This document shows positions 48,701 to 61,619 of a stretch of 64,000 nt of DNA, in pieces (positions within the stretch are counted from its first letter, which is position 1; every line of letters starts with the position of its first letter). Origin of the DNA: Haematobia irritans (lineage: Eukaryota; Arthropoda; Insecta; Diptera; Muscidae); assembly GCF_050003625.1 (NCBI RefSeq), contig NC_134400.1, positions 191,609,726 to 191,673,725 of the forward strand. Reading direction: 5' to 3'. The notes below the pieces were generated by a model. It worked only from the letters and a program-made list of their open reading frames with translations, ran no database searches and was not told where the DNA came from. Position numbers and translations under genes: made by a program.

Positions 48701-51700
48701 GGGGCTTTAATCCGTGACCACCCTCAAAAATTGAAATTTTCATCCAAATCCTAGAAAAATTGAAATTTTTATATGAAAAACTTCTTTTGCCCATATCTCC
48801 TAAACTAAGCGTCCTAGAGCGAAAAGGGCTTTAATCCGTGACCACCCCTCAAAAATTGAAATTTTTACCCAAATTCTAAAAAAATTGAAATTTTTATATG
48901 AAAATCTTCTTTCAAATCCTAAAAAAATTGATATTTTTATATGAAAAACTTCTGTTGCCCATATCTCCTAAACTAAGCGTCCTAGAGCGAAAAGGGCTTT
49001 AATTCGTGACCACCCACAAAAAATTGAAAAGTCCACCCAAACCCCAAAAAAATTGAAATTTTTATATGAAAAACTTCTTTTGCCCATATCTCCTAAACTA
49101 AGCGTCCTAGAGCGAAAAGGGCTTTAATCCGTGACCACCCTCAAACATTGAAATTTTCATCCAAATCCTAAAAAAATTGAAATTTTTATATGAAAAACTT
49201 CTTTTGCCCATATCTCCTAAACTAAGCGTCCTAGAGCGAAAAGGGCTTTAATTCGTGACCACCCCCAAAAAATTTAAATTTTCATCCAAACCCCAAAAAA
49301 ATTGAAATTTTTATATGAAAAACTTCTTTTGCCCATATCTCCTAAACTAAGCGTCCTAGAGCGAAAAGGGCTTTAATCCGTGACCCCCCTCAAAAATTGA
49401 ATTTTTTTCCCAAATCCTAAAAAAATTGAAATTTTTATATGAAAAACTTCTTTTGCCCATATCTCCTAAACTAAGCGTCCTAGAGCGAAAAGGGCTTTAA
49501 TTCGTGACCACCCCCAAAAAATTGAAAATTTTCATCCAAAACCCAAAAAATTGAAATTTTTGGTATGAAAAACTTCTTTTGCCCATATCTCCTAAACTAA
49601 GCGTCCTAGAGCGAAAAGGGCTTTAATCCGTGACCACCCTCAAAAAGTGCATTTTTTACCCAAATCCTAAAAAAATTGAAATTTTTATATGAAAAACTTC
49701 TTTTGCCTATATCTCCTAAACTAAGCGTCCTAGAGCGAAAAGGGCTTTAATTCGTGACCACCCCCAAAAAATTGAAATTTTTATATGAAAAACTTCTTTT
49801 GCCCATATCTCCTAAACTAAGCGTCCTAGAGCGAAAAGGGCTTTAATTCGTGACCACCCCCAAAAAATTGAAATTTTTATATGAAAAACTTCTTTTGCCT
49901 ATATCTCCTAAACTATGCGTCCTAGAGCGAAAAGGGCTTTAATTCGTGACCACCCCCAAAAAATTGAAATTTTTATATGAAAAACTTCTTTTGCCTATAT
50001 CTCCTAAACTAAGCGTCCTAGAGCGAAAAGGGCTTTAATTCGTGACCACCCCCAAAAAATTGAAATTTTTATATGAAAAACTTCTTTTGCCCATATCTCC
50101 TAAACTAAGCGTCCTAGAGCGAAAAGGGCTTTAATCCGTGACCACCCTCAAAAATTGAAATTTTCATCCAAATCCTAAAAAAATTTAAATTTTTATATGA
50201 AAAACTTCTTTTGCCCATATCTCCTAAACTAAGCGTCCTAGAGCGAAAAGGGCTTTAATTCGTGACCACCCCCAAAAAATTTAAATTTTCATCCAAACCC
50301 CAAAAAAATTGAAATTTTTATATGAAAAACTTCTTTTGCCCATATCTCCTAAACTAAGCGTCCTAGAGCGAAAAGGGCTTTAATCCGTGAACACCCTCAA
50401 AAATTGAATTTTTTACCCAAACCCCAAAAAAATTGAAATTTTTATATGAAAAACTTCTTTTGCCCATATCTCCTAAACTAAGCGTCCTAGAGCGAAAAGG
50501 GCTTTAATTCGTGACCACCCCCAAAAAATTGAAATTTTCATCCAAAACCCCAAAAAAATTGAAATTTTTATATGAAAAACTTCTTTTGCCCATATCTCCT
50601 AAACTAAGCGTCCTAGAGCGAAAAGGGCTTTAATTCGTGACCACCCCCAAAAAATTGAAATTTTCATCCAAACCCCAAAAAAATTGAAATTTTTATATGA
50701 AAAACTTCTTTTGCCCATATCTCCTAAACTAAGCGTCCTAGAGCGAAAAGGGCTTTAATTCGTGACCACCCCCAAAAAATTGAAAATTTTCATCCAAAAC
50801 CCAAAAAATTGAAATTTTTGGTATGAAAAACTTCTTTTGCCCATATCTCCTAAACTAAGCGTCCTAGAGCGAAAAGGGCTTTAATCCGTGACCACCCTCA
50901 AAAAGTGCATTTTTTACCCAAATCCTAAAAAAATTGAAATTTTTATATGAAAAACTTCTTTTGCCTATATCTCCTAAACTAAGCGTCCTAGAGCGAAAAG
51001 GGCTTTAATTCGTGACCACCCCCAAAAAATTGAAATTTTTATATGAAAAACTTCTTTTGCCCATATCTCCTAAACTAAGCGTCCTAGAGCGAAAAGGGCT
51101 TTAATTCGTGACCACCCCCAAAAAATTGAAATTTTTATATGAAAAACTTCTTTTGCCTATATCTCCTAAACTAAGCGTCCTAGAGCGAAAAGGGCTTTAA
51201 TCCGTGAACACCCTCAAAAATTGAATTTTTTACCCAAACCCCAAAAAAATTGAAATTTTTATATGAAAAACTTCTTTTGCCCATATCTCCTAAACTAAGC
51301 GTCCTAGAGCGAAAAGGGCTTTAATCCGTGACCACCCTCAAGAATTGAAATTTTCATCCAAATCCTAAAAAAATTTAAATTTTTATATGAAAAACTTCTT
51401 TTGCCCATATCTCCTAAACTAAGCGTCCTAGAGCGAAAAGGGCTTTAATTCGTGATCACCCCCAAAAAATTGAAATTTTCATCCAAACCCCAAAAAAATT
51501 GAAATTTTTATATGAAAAACTTCTTTTGCCCATATCTCCTAAACTAAGCGTCCTAGAGCGAAAAGGGCTTTAATCCGTGACCCCCCTCAAAAATTGAATT
51601 TTTTTACCCAAATCCTAAAAAAAATGAAATTTTTATATGAAAAACTTCTTTTGCCTATATCTCCTAAACTAAGCGTCCTAGAGCGAAAAGGGCTTTAATT

Positions 51701-52685
51701 CGTGATCACCCACAAAAAATTGAAAAGTCCACCTAAACCACAAAAAAATTTAAATTTTTATATGAAAAACTTCTTTTGCCCATATCTCCTAAACTAAGCG
51801 TCCTAGAGCGAAAAGGGCTTTAATCCGTGACCACCCTCAAAAATTGAATTTTTTACCCAAATCCTAAAAAAATTGAAATTTATATATGAAAAACTTCTTT
51901 TGCCCATATCTCCTAAACTAAGCGTCCTAGAGCGAAAAGGGCTTTAATTCGTGACCACCCCCAAAAAATTGAAATTTTCATCCAAACCCCAAAAAAATTG
52001 AAATTTTTATATGAAAAACTTCTTTTGCCCATATCTCCTAAACTAAGCGTCCTAGAGCGAAAAGGGCTTTAATTCGTGACCACCCCCAAAAAATTGGAAA
52101 TTTTCATCCAAACCCCAAAAAATTGAAATTTTTGTATGAAAAACTTCTTTTGCCCATATCTCCTAAACTAAGCGTCCTAGAGCGAAAAGGGCTTTAATCC
52201 GTGACCCCCCTCAAAAATTGAATTTTTTACCCAAATCCTAAAAAAATTTAAATTTTTATATGAAAAACTTCTTTTGCCTATATCTCCTAAACTAAGCGTC
52301 CTAGAGCGAAAAGGGCTTTAATTCGTGATCACCCCCAAAAAATTGAAATTTTCATCCAAACCCCAAAAAAATTGAAATTTTTATATGAAAAACTTCTTTT
52401 GCCTATATCTTCTAAACTAAGCGTCCTAGAGCGAAAAGGGCTTTAATTCGTGACCACCCCCAAAAAATTGAAATTTTTATATGAAAAACTTCTTTTGCCC
52501 ATATCTCCTAAACTAAGCGTCCTAGAGCGAAAAGGGCTTTAATTCGTGATCACCCCCAAAAAATTGAAATTTTCATCCAAACCCCAAAAAAATTGAAATT
52601 TTTATATGAAAAACTTCTTTTGCCCATATCTCCTAAACTAAGCGTCCTAGAGCGAAAAGGGCTTTAATCCGTGACCCCCCTCAAA
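48701..52685 (+). repeat. HOR-3 copy 4 (3985 bp)
   Basis: Full copy. Its leading junction has a shorter A-run (CTCAAAGGGG, against CTCAAAAAAAGGGG in copies 1-3). It has ACCACCCCTCAAAAATTG near 48841, shared with copy 5. AAAAAGTGCATTTTTT lies at 49646 and 50904. Confidence 0.92.
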
Positions 52686-55600
52686 GGGGCTTTAATCCGT
52701 GACCACCCTCAAAAATTGAAATTTTCATCCAAATCCTAGAAAAATTGAAATTTTTATATGAAAAACTTCTTTTGCCCATATCTCCTAAACTAAGCGTCCT
52801 AGAGCGAAAAGGGCTTTAATCCGTGACCACCCCTCAAAAATTGAAATTTTTACCCAAATTCTAAAAAAATTGAAATTTTTATATGAAAATCTTCTTTCAA
52901 ATCCTAAAAAAATTGAAATTTTTATATGAAAAACTTCTTTTGCCCATATCTCCTAAACTAAGCGTCCTAGAGCGAAAAGGGCTTTAATTCGTGACCACCC
53001 ACAAAAAATTGAAAAGTCCACCCAAACCCCAAAAAAATTGAAATTTTTATATGAAAAACTTCTTTTGCCCATATCTCCTAAACTAAGCGTCCTAGAGCGA
53101 AAAGGGCTTTAATCCGTGACCACCCTCAAACATTGAAATTTTCATCCAAATCCTAAAAAAATTGAAATTTTTATATGAAAAACTTCTTTTGCCCATATCT
53201 CCTAAACTAAGCGTCCTAGAGCGAAAAGGGCTTTAATTCGTGACCACCCCCAAAAAATTTAAATTTTCATCCAAACCCCAAAAAAATTGAAATTTTTATA
53301 TGAAAAACTTCTTTTGCCCATATCTCCTAAACTAAGCGTCCTAGAGCGAAAAGGGCTTTAATCCGTGACCCCCCTCAAAAATTGAATTTTTTTCCCAAAT
53401 CCTAAAAAAATTGAAATTTTTATATGAAAAACTTCTTTTGCCCATATCTCCTAAACTAAGCGTCCTAGAGCGAAAAGGGCTTTAATTCGTGACCACCCCC
53501 AAAAAATTGAAAATTTTCATCCAAAACCCAAAAAATTGAAATTTTTATATGAAAAACTTCTTTTGCCTATATCTCCTAAACTAAGCGTCCTAGAGCGAAA
53601 AGGGCTTTAATTCGTGACCACCCCCAAAAAATTGAAATTTTTATATGAAAAACTTCTTTTGCCCATATCTCCTAAACTAAGCGTCCTAGAGCGAAAAGGG
53701 CTTTAATTCGTGACCACCCCCAAAAAATTGAAATTTTTATATGAAAAACTTCTTTTGCCTATATCTCCTAAACTATGCGTCCTAGAGCGAAAAGGGCTTT
53801 AATTCGTGACCACCCCCAAAAAATTGAAATTTTTATATGAAAAACTTCTTTTGCCTATATCTCCTAAACTAAGCGTCCTAGAGCGAAAAGGGCTTTAATT
53901 CGTGACCACCCCCAAAAAATTGAAATTTTTATATGAAAAACTTCTTTTGCCCATATCTCCTAAACTAAGCGTCCTAGAGCGAAAAGGGCTTTAATCCGTG
54001 ACCACCCTCAAAAATTGAAATTTTCATCCAAATCCTAAAAAAATTTAAATTTTTATATGAAAAACTTCTTTTGCCCATATCTCCTAAACTAAGCGTCCTA
54101 GAGCGAAAAGGGCTTTAATTCGTGACCACCCCCAAAAAATTTAAATTTTCATCCAAACCCCAAAAAAATTGAAATTTTTATATGAAAAACTTCTTTTGCC
54201 CATATCTCCTAAACTACGCGTCCTAGAGCGAAAAGGGCTTTAATCCGTGACCACCCTCAAAAAGTGAAATTTTCATCCAAATCCTAAAAAAATTGAAATT
54301 TTTATATGAAAAACTTCTTTTGCCCATATCTCCTAAACTAAGCGTCCTAGAGCGAAAAGGGCTTTAATTCGTGACCACCCCCAAAAAATTGAAAATTTTC
54401 ATCCACAACCCAAAAAATTGAAATTTTTGGTATGAAAAACTTCTTTTGCCCATATCTCCTAAACTAAGCGTCCTAGAGCGAAAAGGGCTTTAATCCGTGA
54501 CCCCCCCTCAGAAATTGAATTTTTTACCCAAATCCTAAAAAAATTGAAATTTTTATATGAAAAACTTCTTTTGCCTATATCTCCTAAACTAAGCGTCCTA
54601 GAGCGAAAAGGGCTTTAATTCGTGATCACCCCCAAAAAATTGAAATTTTCATCCAAACCCCAAAAAAATTGAAATTTTTATATGAAAAACTTCTTTTGCC
54701 CTTATCTCCTAAACTAAGCTTCCTAGAGCGAAAAGGGCTTTAATCCGTGACCACCCTCAAAAATTTAATTCGTGACCACCCCCAAAAAATTGAAATTTTT
54801 ATATGAAAAACTTCTTTTGCCTATATCTCCTAAACTAAGCGTCCTAGAGCGAAAAGGGCTTTAATTCGTGACCACCCCCAAAAAATTGAAATTTTTATAT
54901 GAAAAACTTCTTTTGCCCATATCTCCTAAACTAAGCGTCCTAGAGCGAAAAGGGCTTTAATCCGTGACCACCCTCAAAAATTGAAATTTTCATCCAAATC
55001 CTAAAAAAATTTAAATTTTTATATGAAAAACTTCTTTTGCCCATATCTCCTAAACTAAGCGTCCTAGAGCGAAAAGGGCTTTAATTCGTGACCACCCCCA
55101 AAAAATTTAAATTTTCATCCAAACCCCAAAAAAATTGAAATTTTTATATGAAAAACTTCTTTTGCCCATATCTCCTAAACTACGCGTCCTAGAGCGAAAA
55201 GGGCTTTAATCCGTGACCACCCTCAAAAAGTGAAATTTTCATCCAAATCCTAAAAAAATTGAAATTTTTATATGAAAAACTTCTTTTGCCCATATCTCCT
55301 AAACTAAGCGTCCTAGAGCGAAAAGGGCTTTAATTCGTGACCACCCCCAAAAAATTGAAAATTTTCATCCACAACCCAAAAAATTGAAATTTTTGGTATG
55401 AAAAACTTCTTTTGCCCATATCTCCTAAACTAAGCGTCCTAGAGCGAAAAGGGCTTTAATCCGTGACCCCCCCTCAAAAATTGAATTTTTTACCCAAATC
55501 CTAAAAAAATTGAAATTTTTATATGAAAAACTTCTTTTGCCTATATCTCCTAAACTAAGCGTCCTAGAGCGAAAAGGGCTTTAATTCGTGATCACCCCCA

Positions 55601-57264
55601 AAAAATTGAAATTTTCATCCAAACCCCAAAAAAATTGAAATTTTTATATGTAAAACTTCTTTTGCCTATATCTCCTAAACTAAGCGTCCTAGAGCGAAAA
55701 GGGCTTTAATTCGTGACCACCCCCAAAAAATTGAAATTTTTATATGAAAAACTTCTTTTGCCCATATCTCCTAAACTAAGCGTCCTAGAGCGAAAAGGGC
55801 TTTAATCCGTGACCCCCCTCAAAAATTGAATTTTTTACCCAAATCCTAAAAAAATTGAAATTTTCATATGAAAAACTTCTTTTGCCCATATCTCCTAAAC
55901 TAAGCGTCCTAGAGCGAAAAGGGCTTTAATCCGTGACCACCCTCAAACATTGAAATTTTCATCCAAATCCTAAAAAAATTGAAATTTTTATATGAAAAAC
56001 TTCTTTTGCCTATATCTCCTAAACTAAGCGTCCTAGAGCGAAAAGGGCTTTAATTCGTGATCACCCCCAAAAAATTGAAATTTTCATCCAAACCCCAAAA
56101 AAATTGAAATTTTTATATGAAAAACTTCTTTTGCCTATATCTTCTAAACTAAGCGTCCTAGAGCGAAAAGGGCTTTAATTCGTGACCACCCCCAAAAAAT
56201 TGAAATTTTTATATGAAAAACTTCTTTTGCCCATATCTCCTAAACTAAGCGTCCTAGAGCGAAAAGGGCTTTAATTCGTGATCACCCACAAAAAATTGAA
56301 AAGTCCACCCAAACCACAAAAAAATTTAAATTTTTATATGAAAAACTTCCTTTGCCCATATCTCCTAAACTAAGCGTCCTAGAGCGAAAAGGGCTTTAAT
56401 CCGTGACCACCCTCAACAATTGAATTTTTTACCCAAATCCTAAAAAAATTGAAATTTATATATGAAAAACTTCTTTTGCCCATATCTCCTAAACTAAGCG
56501 TCCTAGAGCGAAAAGGGCTTTAATTCGTGACCACCCCCAAAAAATTGAAATTTTCATCCAAACCCCAAAAAAATTGAAATTTTTATATGAAAAACTTCTT
56601 TTGCCCATATCTCCTAAACTAAGCGTCCTAGAGCGAAAAGGGCTTTAATTCGTGACCGCCCCCAAACAATTGGAAATTTTCATCCAAACCCCAAAAAATT
56701 GAAATTTTTGTATGAAAAACTTCTTTTGCCCATATCTCCTAAACTAAGCGTCCTAGAGCGAAAAGGGCTTTAATCCGTGACCCCCCTCAAAAATTGAATT
56801 TTTTACCCAAATCCTAAAAAAATTTAAATTTTTATATGAAAAACTTCTTTTGCCTATATCTCCTAAACTAAGCGTCCTAGAGCGAAAAGGGCTTTAATTC
56901 GTGATCACCCCCAAAAAATTGAAATTTTCATCCAAACCCCAAAAAAATTGAAATTTTTATATGAAAAACTTCTTTTGCCTATATCTTCTAAACTAAGCGT
57001 CGTAGAGCGAAAAGGGCTTTAATTCGTGACCACCCCCAAAAAATTGAAATTTTTATATGAAAAACTTCTTTTGCCCATATCTCCTAAACTAAGCGTCCTA
57101 GAGCGAAAAGGGCTTTAATTCGTGATCACCCCCAAAAAATTGAAATTTTCATCCAAACCCCAAAAAAATTGAAATTTTTATATGAAAAACTCTTTTGCCC
57201 ATATCTCCTAAACTAAGCGTCCTAGAGCGAAAAGGGCTTTAATCCGTGACCCCCCTCAAAAAAA
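52686..57264 (+). repeat. HOR-3 copy 5 (4579 bp, rearranged)
   Basis: This starts like copy 4 (CTCAAAGGGG at 52686, ACCACCCCTC), but has CTTCTTTTGCCC instead of CTTCTGTTGCCC after the remnant, lacks both AAAAAGTGCATTTTTT monomers, and contains a 966-bp duplication (TACGCG at 54215 and 55181). The 3' part returns to HOR-3 order (AATTTATATATG, AATTGGAAATTTTC, ATCTTCTAAACT). Confidence 0.87.
53808..55739 (+). repeat. 966-bp duplication nested in HOR-3 copy 5
   Basis: GACCACCCCC at 53808 and 54774, and CTACGCGTCC at 54215 and 55181, are 966 bp apart. The internal join is CTCAAAAATTTAATTCGTGACC around 54757-54776, where a linker A/T block runs into the 3' end of a core, so the join is out of monomer phase. 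The second copy follows the first until roughly 55.7 kb. Confidence 0.87.
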
Positions 57265-60200
57265 GGGGCTTTAATCCGTGACCACCCTCAAAAATTGAAA
57301 TTTTCATCCAAATCCTAGAAAAATTGAAATTTTTATATGAAAAACTTCTTTTGCCCATATCTCCTAAACTAAGCGTCCTAGAGCGAAAAGGGCTTTAATC
57401 CGTGACCACCCTCAAAAATTGAATTTTTTACCCAAATTCTAAAAAAATTGAAATTTTTATATGAAAATCTTCTTTCAAATCCTAAAAAAATTTAAATTTT
57501 TATATGAAAAACTTCTTTTGCCCATATCTCCTAAACTAAGCGTCCTAGAGCGAAAAGGGCTTTAATTCGTGACCACCCACAAAAAATTGAAAAGTCCACT
57601 CAAACCCCAAAAAAATTGAAATTTTTATATGAAAAACTTCTTTTGCCCATATCTCCTAAACTAAGCGTCCTAGAGCGAAAAGGGCTTTAATCCGTGACCA
57701 CCCTCAAACATTGAAATTTTCATCCCCAAAAAATTGAAATTTTTGTATGAAAAACTTCTTTTGCCCATATCTCCTAAACTAAGCGTCCTAGAGCGAAAAG
57801 GGCTTTAATCCGTGACCCCCCTCAAAAATTGAATTTTTTACCCAAATCCTAAAAAAATTTAAATTTTTATATGAAAAACTTCTTTTGCCTATATCTCCTA
57901 AACTAAGCGTCCTAGAGCGAAAAGGGCTTTAATTCGTGATCACCCCCAAAAAATTGAAATTTTCATCCAAACCCCAAAAAAATTGAAATTTTTATATGAA
58001 AAACTTCTTTTGCCCATATCTCCTAAACTAAGCGTCCTAGAGCGAAAAGGGCTTTAATCCGTGACCCCCCTCAAAAATTGAAATTTTTATATGAAAAACT
58101 TCTTTTGCCCATATCTCCTAAACTAAGCGTCCTAGAGCGAAAAGGGCTTTAATTCGTGATCACCCCCAAAAAATTTAAATTTTCATCCAAACCCCAAAAA
58201 AATTGAAATTTTTATATGAAAAACTTCTTTTGCCCATATCTCCTAAACTAAGCGTCCTAGAGCGAAAAGGGCTTTAATTCGTGATCACCCCCAAAAAATT
58301 TAAATTTTCATCCAAACCCCAAAAAAATTGAAATTTTTATATGAAAAACTTCTTTTGCCCATATCTCCTAAACTAAGCGTCCTAGAGCGAAAAGGGCTTT
58401 AATCCGTGACCCCCCTCAAAAATTGAATTTTTTTCCCAAATCCTAAAAAAATTGAAATTTTTATATGAAAAACTTCTTTTGCCCATATCTCCTAAACTAA
58501 GCGTCCTAGAGCGAAAAGGGCTTTAATTCGTGACCACCCCCAAAAAATTGAAAATTTTCATCCAAAACCCAAAAAATTGAAATTTTTGGTATGAAAAACT
58601 TCTTTTGCCCATATCTCCTAAACTAAGCGTCCTAGAGCGAAAAGGGCTTTAATCCGTGACCACCCTCAAAAAGTGCATTTTTTACCCAAATCCTAAAAAA
58701 ATTGAAATTTTTATATGAAAAACTTCTTTTGCCTATATCTCCTAAACTAAGCGTCCTAGAGCGAAAAGGGCTTTAATTCGTGACTACCCCCAAAAAATTG
58801 AAATTTTTATATGAAAAACTTCTTTTGCCCATATCTCCTAAACTAAGCGTCCTAGAGCGAAAAGGGCTTTAATTCGTGACCACCCCCAAAAAATTGAAAT
58901 TTTTATATGAAAAACTTCTTTTGCCTATATCTCCTAAACTAAGCGTCCTAGAGCGAAAAGGGCTTTAATCCGTGAACACCCTCAAAAATTGAATTTTTTA
59001 CCCAAACCCCACAAAAATTGAAATTTTTATATGAAAAACTTCTTTTGCCCATATCTCCTAAACTAAGCGTCCTAGAGCGAAAAGGGCTTTAATCCGTGAC
59101 CACCCTCAGAAATTGAAATTTTCATCCAAATCCTAAAAAAAAATTGAAATTTTTATATGAAAAACTTTTTTTGCCCATATCTCCTAAACTAAGCGTCCTA
59201 GAGCGAAAAGGGCTTTAATCCGTGACCACCCTCAAGAATTGAAATTTTCATCCAAATCCTAAAAAAATTGAAATTTTTATATGAAAAACTTCTTTTGCCC
59301 ATATCTCCTAAACTAAGCGTCCTAGAGCGAAAAGGGCTTTAATCCGTGACCACCCTCAAAAATTGAATTTTTTACCCAAATCCTAAAAAAATTGAAATTT
59401 ATATATGAAAAACTTCTTTTGCCCATATCTCCTAAACTAAGCGTCCTAGAGCGAAAAGGGCTTTAATTCGTGACCACCCTCAAAAATTGAATTTTTTTAC
59501 CCAAATCCTAAAAAAAATTAAATTTTTATATGAAAAACTTCTTTTGCCTATATCTCCTAAACTAAGCGTCCTAGAGCGAAAAGGGCTTTAATTCGTGATC
59601 ACCCACAAAAAATTGAAAAGTCCACCCAAACCACAAAAAAATTTAAATTTTTATATGAAAAACTTCTTTTGCCCATATCTCCTAAACTAAGCGTCCTAGA
59701 GCGAAAAGGGCTTTAATCCGTGACCACCCTCAAAAATTGAATTTTTTACCCAAATCCTAAAAAAATTGAAATTTATATATGAAAAACTTCTTTTGCCCAT
59801 ATCTCCTAAACTAAGCGTCCTAGAGCGAAAAGGGCTTTAATTCGTGACCACCCCCAAAAAATTGAAATTTTCATCCAAACCCCAAAAAAATTGAAATTTT
59901 TATATGAAAAACTTCTTTTGCCCATATCTCCTAAACTAAGCGTCCTAGAGCGAAAAGGGCTTTAATTCGTGACCACCCCCAAAAAATTGGAAATTTTCAT
60001 CCAAACCCCAAAAAATTGAAATTTTTGTATGAAAAACTTCTTTTGCCCATATCTCCTAAACTAAGCGTCCTAGAGCGAAAAGGGCTTTAATCCGTGACCC
60101 CCCTCAAAAATTGAATTTTTTACCCAAATCCTAAAAAAATTTAAATTTTTATATGAAAAACTTCTTTTGCCTATATCTCCTAAACTAAGCGTCCTAGAGC

Positions 60201-60540
60201 GAAAAGGGCTTTAATTCGTGATCACCCCCAAAAAATTGAAATTTTCATCCAAACCCCAAAAAAATTGAAATTTTTATATGAAAAACTTCTTTTGCCTATA
60301 TCTTCTAAACTAAGCGTCCTAGAGCGAAAAGGGCTTTAATTCGTGACCACCCCCAAAAAATTGAAATTTTTATATGAAAAACTTCTTTTGCCCATATCTC
60401 CTAAACTAAGCGTCCTAGAGCGAAAAGGGCTTTAATTCGTGATCACCCCCAAAAAATTGAAATTTTCATCCAAACCCCAAAAAAATTGAAATTTTTATAT
60501 GAAAAACTTCTTTTGCCTATATCTCCTAAACTAAGCGTCC
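57265..60540 (+). repeat. HOR-3 copy 6 (partial and shuffled)
   Basis: The copy begins with CTCAAAAAAAGGGG and the 43-bp remnant (57469), but breaks at 57720/57721 (TTTTCATCC joined to CCAAAAAATTG). It has AAAAAGTGCATTTTTT at 58672 and GTGAACACCC at 58974. Extra CTCAGAAATTG and CTCAAGAATTG monomers follow. It leaves HOR-3 order near 60.5 kb, just before the expected next GGGG junction. Confidence 0.82.
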
Positions 60541-61300
60541 TAGAGCGAAAAGGGCTTTAATTCGTGACCACCCCCAAAAAATTTAAATTTTCATCCAAAC
60601 CCCAAAAAAATTGAAATTTTTATATGAAAAACTTCTTTTGCCCATATCTCCTAAACTACGCGTCCTAGAGCGAAAAGGGCTTTAATCCGTGACCACCCTC
60701 AAAAAGTGAAATTTTCATCCAAATCCTAAAAAAATTGAAATTTTTATATGAAAAACTTCTTTTGCCCATATCTCCTAAACTAAGCGTCCTAGAGCGAAAA
60801 GGGCTTTAATTCGTGACCACCCCCAAAAAATTGAAAATTTTCATCCACAACCCAAAAAATTGAAATTTTTGGTATGAAAAACTTCTTTTGCCCATATCTC
60901 CTAAACTAAGCGTCCTAGAGCGAAAAGGGCTTTAATCCGTGACCCCCCCTCAAAAATTGAATTTTTTACCCAAATCCTAAAAAAATTGAAATTTTTATAT
61001 GAAAAACTTCTTTTGCCTATATCTCCTAAACTAAGCGTCCTAGAGCGAAAAGGGCTTTAATTCGTGATCACCCCCAAAAAATTGAAATTTTCATCCAAAC
61101 CCCAAAAAAATTGAAATTTTTATATGAAAAACTTCTTTTGCCTATATCTCCTAAACTAAGCGTCCTAGAGCGAAAAGGGCTTTAATTCGTGACCACCCCC
61201 AAAAAATTGAAATTTTTATATGAAAAACTTCTTTTGCCCATATCTCCTAAACTAAGCGTCCTAGAGCGAAAAGGGCTTTAATCCGTGACCCCCCTCAAAA
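60541..61300 (+). repeat. Second location of the 55.1-55.8 kb segment
   Basis: CTACGCGTCC (60657), CTCAAAAAGTGAAATTTTC, CATCCACAACCC, TTTTTGGTATG and CGTGACCCCCCCTC follow in the same order as at 55181 onward, offset by 5476 bp. The block has replaced the expected end of HOR-3 copy 6. Confidence 0.83.
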
Positions 61301-61619
61301 ATTGAATTTTTTACCCAAATCCTAAAAAAATTGAAATTTTTATATGAAAAACTTCTTTTGCCCATATCTCCTAAACTAAGCGTCCTAGAGCGAATAGGGC
61401 TTTAATCCGTGACCCCCCTCAAAAATTGAATTTTTTACCCAAATCCTAAAAAAATTGAAATTTTTATATGAAAAACTTCTTTTGCCTATATCTCCTAAAC
61501 TAAGCGTCCTAGAGCGAAAAGGGCTTTAATTCGTGATCACCCTCAAAAATTTAAAAGTCCACCCAAACCACAAAAAAATTTAAATTTTTATATGAAAAAC
61601 TTCTTTTGCCCATATCTCC
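61301..61619. repeat. Linking monomers before the 914-bp unit
   Basis: Three monomers of type d and a mixed linker, GATCACCCTC followed by AATTTAAAAGTCCACCC (GATCAC at 61535). One core reads GCGAATAGGGC (near 61391). The mixed linker recurs at 63239 and 63612. Confidence 0.78.

Noticed and set aside
54716..54721. AAGCTT as a thirteenth core-less remnant
   Set aside because: This AAGCTT arises from a single change in an otherwise complete core (CTAAGCTTCC for CTAAGCGTCC), not from the deletion join.
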